From contig CAZNBL010000049.1 in the NCBI GenBank assembly GCA_964571375.1, forward strand, positions 1 through 8,998: 8,998 nt of DNA, read 5' to 3'. Shown here piece by piece: positions 6,144 through 8,998 of this stretch (position 1 is its first letter; the number at the start of each line of letters is the position of its first letter). The notes below the pieces were generated by a model that made no database searches, was not told the origin of the DNA, and worked only from the letters and a program-made list of their open reading frames with translations. The stretch is from JAFTYR01 sp964571375. GTDB taxonomy: Bacteria; Pseudomonadota; Gammaproteobacteria; Burkholderiales; Burkholderiaceae_F. The translations under genes were made by a program, and so were the position numbers.

Positions 6144-6482
6144 TTGAAACAGGTCGTCGCAATTATCAAGCCCTTCAAATTGGATGAAGTCAGAGAAAGC
6201 CTTGCCGAAATCGGCGTTCAGGGCATGACCGTTACCGAAGTCAAAGGCTTCGGCCGCCAGAAAGGTCATACAGAACTGTACCGCGGTGCTGAATACGTGG
6301 TTGATTTTCTCCCCAAGGTGAAGATTGAATGCGTTCTCGATGACAGCCTGGTCGAACAGGCCGTCGAAGCCATCATGAAGGCTGCCCGCACCAACAAGAT
6401 CGGTGACGGTAAGATCTTCGTCTATCCGGTTGAAGAAGTTATCCGTATCCGTACCGGCGAAACCGGTCCGGCAGCTGTTTAA
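6144..6482 (+). CDS. glnB: Nitrogen regulatory protein P-II
   Basis: This 112-residue trimeric signalling protein senses 2-oxoglutarate and ATP/ADP. It is uridylylated by GlnD when glutamine is low and controls targets such as GlnE and NtrB. The sequence is close to E. coli GlnB: IIKPFKLDEVRE at 7-18, TEVKGFGRQKGH at 31-42, the T-loop YRGAEY with the uridylylation tyrosine Y51, VDFLPKVKIE, and the second PII signature TNKIGDGKIFV at 83-93 with the nucleotide-binding K90. The C-terminal RIRTGE matches the family. It starts with TTG at 6144, supported by GGAG at 6132-6135 (8-nt spacing) and by exact alignment with the family N-terminus. Lack of a neighbouring amtB favours glnB over glnK. It is probably co-transcribed at least partly with nadE, and PII proteins are reported to regulate NAD+ synthetase in some proteobacteria. 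Confidence 0.97.
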   Translation: MKQVVAIIKPFKLDEVRESLAEIGVQGMTVTEVKGFGRQKGHTELYRGAEYVVDFLPKVKIECVLDDSLVEQAVEAIMKAARTNKIGDGKIFVYPVEEVIRIRTGETGPAAV

Positions 6483-6557
6483 TCAGTCGGGTATACTGCG
6501 CTCTGTCCGGTTGCCTGAAAGCCGGGCAAAGTAAAAAAGAAAAAAAGAAAAACAAAG

Positions 6558-6600
6558 CGGCCGTCAGTCGGGAAACCGAACTGACGGCCGAGTTGTTTTT
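6558..6600. terminator. Strong bidirectional terminator between glnB and smr
   Basis: CGGCCGTCAGT (6558-6568) pairs with ACTGACGGCCG (6580-6590). Inside, CGG/CCG closes a GAAA tetraloop, with one bulged A at 6579. On + it is followed by TTGTTTTT (6593-6600), ending glnB. On - it is followed by the complement of the A-rich tract at 6531-6555, a long T-rich run, ending the trxB-smr transcript. This is the clearest terminator in the window. Confidence 0.92.
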
Positions 6601-6612
6601 GCGCTAAGAAAA

Positions 6613-7293
6613 TCAAATGCCCTGCATCATCTGAGCGTTGCTCTTGGCGGGAGCCAGCAGGGCAAGCAGCGCACCGCTGCCGCCGTCATGCTCGGGTGCC
6701 TGAATGAAAGCGAGCACTTCTTCTCTTTGAACCAGCCATACCGGCACTTTGTTTTTCAGTACCGAAATACGGGCGACCGAACCGAATCCCTTGCCGTGAA
6801 TGATGCGGACCACGCGGTGACCGGCCTTGCGCTCGGCATTTAAGAAAGCGATGAGCGTGATACGGGCTTCGTCGATCGTAAAGCCGTGCAGGTCGAGCGT
6901 TCCCTTTACCGCCCACTTGCCCTGATAGAGCTTGCGGGGAATATCGGGCGCAACACTCGGATGGTGGTAGGCGAGCAGATCTCCCGAGCAAAGCAGATGC
7001 TCGATACCGATTTCATCTGAAAGCGAATCTTCAAGCACGGCCTTCTCGTCGAGCATGCGCTGACGCGGTATCGGCGCAGGCTTCGGGGCGGCGTGAATCT
7101 GCCGGCCCTTCGAGAGGTCTTTCTTCTGAACGCCGAGCTTATCCATTTCGGAATGAAACTCGTTGGCGAGGCGCTCTGCCTCCGCCTTCTTCTTTGCTTC
7201 GATTGCTTTGAGCCGTTCTCTTTCGGCAGCCTGAGCTTTGAGTTCGGACTGCATGTTCAAGAGTTCGGCAAAACTGCTGCTGCCTTTTGCCAT
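6613..7293 (-). CDS. Smr-domain protein (SmrA/SmrB-like endonuclease family)
   Basis: I place the start at ATG 7293, giving 226 residues; a longer frame from 7359 would overlap trxB by 55 bp and adds an unlikely N-terminus. A charged Glu/Lys/Ala-rich stretch at about 14-48 is probably a coiled coil. A C-terminal Smr domain follows from about residue 120: LDLHG at 133-137, HGKG at 166-169, PVWLVQREEVLAFIQAP at about 183-199 and GGSGALLALL at 204-213. The layout and the WL...VLAF.QAP motif resemble E. coli SmrB, which cleaves mRNA at collided ribosomes; other Smr domains nick DNA. Which applies here cannot be read from sequence. The gene begins 11 bp after the trxB stop, so it is probably the second gene of a trxB-smr operon, and it ends at the 6558-6600 terminator. 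Confidence 0.9.
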   Translation of the reverse strand: MAKGSSSFAELLNMQSELKAQAAERERLKAIEAKKKAEAERLANEFHSEMDKLGVQKKDLSKGRQIHAAPKPAPIPRQRMLDEKAVLEDSLSDEIGIEHLLCSGDLLAYHHPSVAPDIPRKLYQGKWAVKGTLDLHGFTIDEARITLIAFLNAERKAGHRVVRIIHGKGFGSVARISVLKNKVPVWLVQREEVLAFIQAPEHDGGSGALLALLAPAKSNAQMMQGI

Positions 7294-7304
7294 CTCAATT
7301 ACTT

Positions 7305-8267
7305 TTAAACCAGATCTTTGGATTCGAGATAGCTTAAAGCATCGAGCGCGGCCATGCATCCGGTACCGGCAGAAGTAATGGCCTGTCGGTAGACGAGATC
7401 CTGCACGTCGCCGGCGGCAAAGACGCCTTCGACGCTGGTTGCCTGAGCGCCCGGAGCGCCGGTGCCGCGGGTGACGATAAAGCCGTCCTTGAGTTCAAGC
7501 TGGCCGGCGAAGATCCCGGTGTTCGGAGTGTGACCGATCGCAATGAAAATACCCGGGACCTGAAGTTCGGCGGTTTCTCCGTTCAGTACGTTCTTGATAC
7601 GTACGCCGGTAACGCCGGTATTGTCGCCGAGCACTTCGTCAACCACAGTGTTTTCATGCAGTTCGATCTTGCCCGTTGCGGCAATGTCCTTTAAGCGCTT
7701 TACCATGATCGGTTCCGCACGGTACTTGTCGCGGCGGTGGATCATGTGAACCTTCGAGCAGATGCCGGAGAGATAGATTGCTTCCTTGATCGCCGCATCG
7801 CCGCCGCCAACGATGGCGACTTCTTTGTTGCGGTAGAAGAAACCGTCGCAGGTGGCGCAGGCGGAAACACCTCTGCCCTTGAAGCGGGTTTCGCTTTCGA
7901 GACCGAGATACTTGGCGCTCGCACCCGTGCAGATGATCAGAGCGTCGCAGGTGTAGGCTCCTACGGTACCGACCAGGCGGATCGGCTTTTCATCAAGGTG
8001 TGCTTCGACGATTTCATCAAAGACGATTTTGGTTCCGAAATGCTCGGCGTGGGAGAGCATTCTCTGCATGAGTTCGGGGCCCATGACGCCTTCGGGATCG
8101 CCCGGCCAGTTTTCGACTTCGGTCGTAGTTGTGAGCTGACCGCCCTGTTCCATGCCGGTGATCAGAGTCGGCTGAAGGTTGGCTCGGGCTGCATAAACCG
8201 CAGCGGTATAACCGGCGGGACCGGAGCCGAGAATCAATACTTTGGAATGTTCGACGGACTGAGTCAT
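7305..8267 (-). CDS. trxB: Thioredoxin reductase (NADPH)
   Basis: This 320-residue cytosolic flavoenzyme passes electrons from NADPH through FAD and a redox disulphide to thioredoxin. Motifs appear in order: the FAD-binding GSGPAG at 14-19, GGQLTTTTEVENWPG at about 42-56, the redox-active CATC at 137-140 within CATCDGFFYR, the NADPH-binding VGGGDAA at 153-159, HRRDKYRA at 177-184 and the second FAD motif FAAGDVQD at 283-290. Length fits the low-molecular-weight bacterial class. ATG 8267 is the family-consistent start, but the best Shine-Dalgarno (AGGA, complement of 8278-8281) is 10 nt away and is better placed for a two-codon frame starting at 8272. It is followed 11 bp later by smr and diverges from ftsK, an arrangement also known from other betaproteobacteria. 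Confidence 0.98.
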   Translation of the reverse strand: MTQSVEHSKVLILGSGPAGYTAAVYAARANLQPTLITGMEQGGQLTTTTEVENWPGDPEGVMGPELMQRMLSHAEHFGTKIVFDEIVEAHLDEKPIRLVGTVGAYTCDALIICTGASAKYLGLESETRFKGRGVSACATCDGFFYRNKEVAIVGGGDAAIKEAIYLSGICSKVHMIHRRDKYRAEPIMVKRLKDIAATGKIELHENTVVDEVLGDNTGVTGVRIKNVLNGETAELQVPGIFIAIGHTPNTGIFAGQLELKDGFIVTRGTGAPGAQATSVEGVFAAGDVQDLVYRQAITSAGTGCMAALDALSYLESKDLV

Positions 8268-8307
8268 TGCATCTGTATCCTATAAAATAACCCTCAATGT
8301 TTGAACC

Positions 8308-8313
8308 ATTATA
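8308..8313 (-). promoter_or_regulatory. Probable -10 box of the trxB promoter
   Basis: A perfect TATAAT is read on the - strand at 8308-8313, about 41 bp ahead of the trxB ATG. No hexamer near the -35 position (around 8330-8336) resembles TTGACA. That region is instead occupied by the dyad at 8324-8340, which fits an activator-dependent promoter. Confidence 0.45.
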
Positions 8314-8323
8314 GGTGCACTGC

Positions 8324-8340
8324 GATAGGCTCTTCCTATC
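8324..8340. promoter_or_regulatory. OxyR/LysR-type-like dyad between trxB and ftsK
   Basis: GATAGG (8324-8329) and CCTATC (8335-8340) are perfect inverted arms around CTCTT. Written another way this is ATAG-N7-CTAT, the spacing and sequence of one OxyR half-site pair. It covers the -35 region expected for the trxB promoter (-10 at 8308-8313). A second ATAG-N7-CTAT at the usual 7-bp distance, as in full OxyR sites, is not seen on either side. OxyR control of thioredoxin-system genes is known in several bacteria; regulation here is inferred. Confidence 0.35.
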
Positions 8341-8358
8341 GGGTGTTTTATTTCAGGT

Positions 8359-8998
8359 ATGCAGTTTTCCGAGAAAAATAAATTCTTCACCTCCGGTATT
8401 TCGGACCTGTTTGAGAGGCCGGTGCGCTCCGTGCAGGGTGTACCCGTCTCAAGCTTCTTTTCCCGAACTTACGGTGCTGTGATATTTGTCATGATGTGTA
8501 TGGCAGTGGCTTTTCTGGCGCTGTCGATGCTGACCTATCACGCCGATGACACCGGTTTTTCTCATATCAGTACGATTGACCGCTACGGCAATCTGTTCGG
8601 CGCATTGGGCGCGCACGTCGCGGATTTGACCTATCTGCTGCTCGGCTGGTCGGCCTGGGTACTCATTGCGGGCGGCGTCTATATCCTTTGGAGAGGATGG
8701 CGGCGATTCCGCGGCCGCTCTTTCGGCAATACGGCGATTCCGTTCGGATTCCGCATGATTGCGTTCATCGTGCTGCTGCTTTCTTCGGGTGCGCTCTTTT
8801 TCTTAAGATTTTTCTCTTACGCCGGCGAGCTTCCCGCCACAACGGGCGGTATGGCCGGCAGTACTGTCGGTGCCTTTCTTCTGCATACCTTCGGAGCGGT
8901 TCCCGCAACACTGATTGCGCTGATTGTTTCTGCGTGGAGCGCAGCGATTTTCTTCGGTTTCTCCTGGATCGGTACCGCCGAAAAACTCGGATTTATGG
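8359..8998 (+). CDS. ftsK: DNA translocase FtsK, N-terminal part (cut by window edge)
   Basis: 213 full codons run from ATG 8359 off the right edge with no stop. FtsK sits at the division septum, helps assemble the divisome through its membrane domain, and pumps chromosome ends apart with its C-terminal motor, which lies outside this window. The visible part is the membrane domain: a short polar N-terminus, then hydrophobic segments at about 39-59, 88-111, 132-152 and 178-202, matching the four-helix FtsK layout. Family-like pieces include LALSMLTYHADDTGFSH after helix 1 and NLFGALGAHVADLTYLLLGWSAW entering helix 2 (residues 78-100). An in-frame stop at 8326 and no upstream start make 8359 the first possible ATG. 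No good ribosome binding site is seen; an AGG is only 1 nt away. Position divergent from trxB supports the call, since trxB and ftsK are near neighbours in many proteobacteria. Confidence 0.9.
   Translation, partial: MQFSEKNKFFTSGISDLFERPVRSVQGVPVSSFFSRTYGAVIFVMMCMAVAFLALSMLTYHADDTGFSHISTIDRYGNLFGALGAHVADLTYLLLGWSAWVLIAGGVYILWRGWRRFRGRSFGNTAIPFGFRMIAFIVLLLSSGALFFLRFFSYAGELPATTGGMAGSTVGAFLLHTFGAVPATLIALIVSAWSAAIFFGFSWIGTAEKLGFM

Noticed and set aside
6531..6555. A-rich tract as a phase-variable homopolymer
   Set aside because: It is interrupted by G and C, is not inside a gene, and is explained as the T-rich tail of the terminator when read on the - strand.
7294..7359. Upstream start for the Smr protein giving 22 extra residues
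   Set aside because: It would overlap the trxB C-terminus by 55 bp and adds a basic, unlikely N-terminus. ATG 7293, just after the trxB stop, fits an operon layout.
1..8998. tRNA, rRNA, CRISPR array, insertion sequence, toxin-antitoxin or phage genes
   Set aside because: No cloverleaf-like sequence, regularly spaced repeats, transposase motifs or small paired genes were seen on either strand.

Overview
The window looks like ordinary chromosomal housekeeping sequence from a betaproteobacterium. The gene set and neighbourhoods fit Burkholderiales: argH, hemC-hemD, ppa-nadE-glnB, and a Smr-domain gene with trxB divergent from ftsK. Moderate GC and a strong C/G preference at third codon positions would suit a Sutterella/Parasutterella-type gut lineage. 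That genus-level placement is inference from gene order and sequence style, not a database match. I see no tRNA, rRNA, CRISPR array, insertion sequence, prophage or plasmid gene.

Layout from left to right. (1) The 3' end of an unidentified + strand gene converges on argH (- strand, arginine biosynthesis) across a bidirectional terminator. (2) A 313-bp divergent intergenic region separates argH from hemC-hemD (+ strand, tetrapyrrole synthesis from porphobilinogen to uroporphyrinogen III). (3) ppa (inorganic pyrophosphatase) follows with its own probable promoter and terminator. (4) nadE (two-domain NAD+ synthetase, GTG start) and glnB (PII protein, TTG start) follow on the + strand. (5) A strong hairpin terminator lies between glnB and the convergent - strand pair trxB then smr, which are 11 bp apart and probably one operon. 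(6) The 5' part of ftsK (+ strand) diverges from trxB and runs off the right edge.

How the genes connect. ppa removes the pyrophosphate released by biosynthetic reactions such as the NadE reaction. GlnB reports nitrogen and carbon status (glutamine, 2-oxoglutarate, ATP/ADP), and PII proteins are known to touch NAD+ synthesis in some proteobacteria, so the nadE-glnB pairing makes sense. TrxB supplies reducing power to thioredoxin. The Smr protein probably acts in mRNA or ribosome quality control.

The best lead is in nadE. The ATP-dependent synthetase half is well conserved. The N-terminal nitrilase-type glutaminase half keeps its catalytic Glu, but the expected catalytic Lys and Cys are both missing. 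The gene is otherwise intact, so this looks like a full-length NadE with a dead or repurposed glutaminase domain, encoded next to the PII nitrogen sensor. Second in interest is an ATAG-N7-CTAT dyad, resembling an OxyR/LysR-type half site, in the trxB-ftsK divergent promoter region. I found no convincing wholly new multi-gene system.
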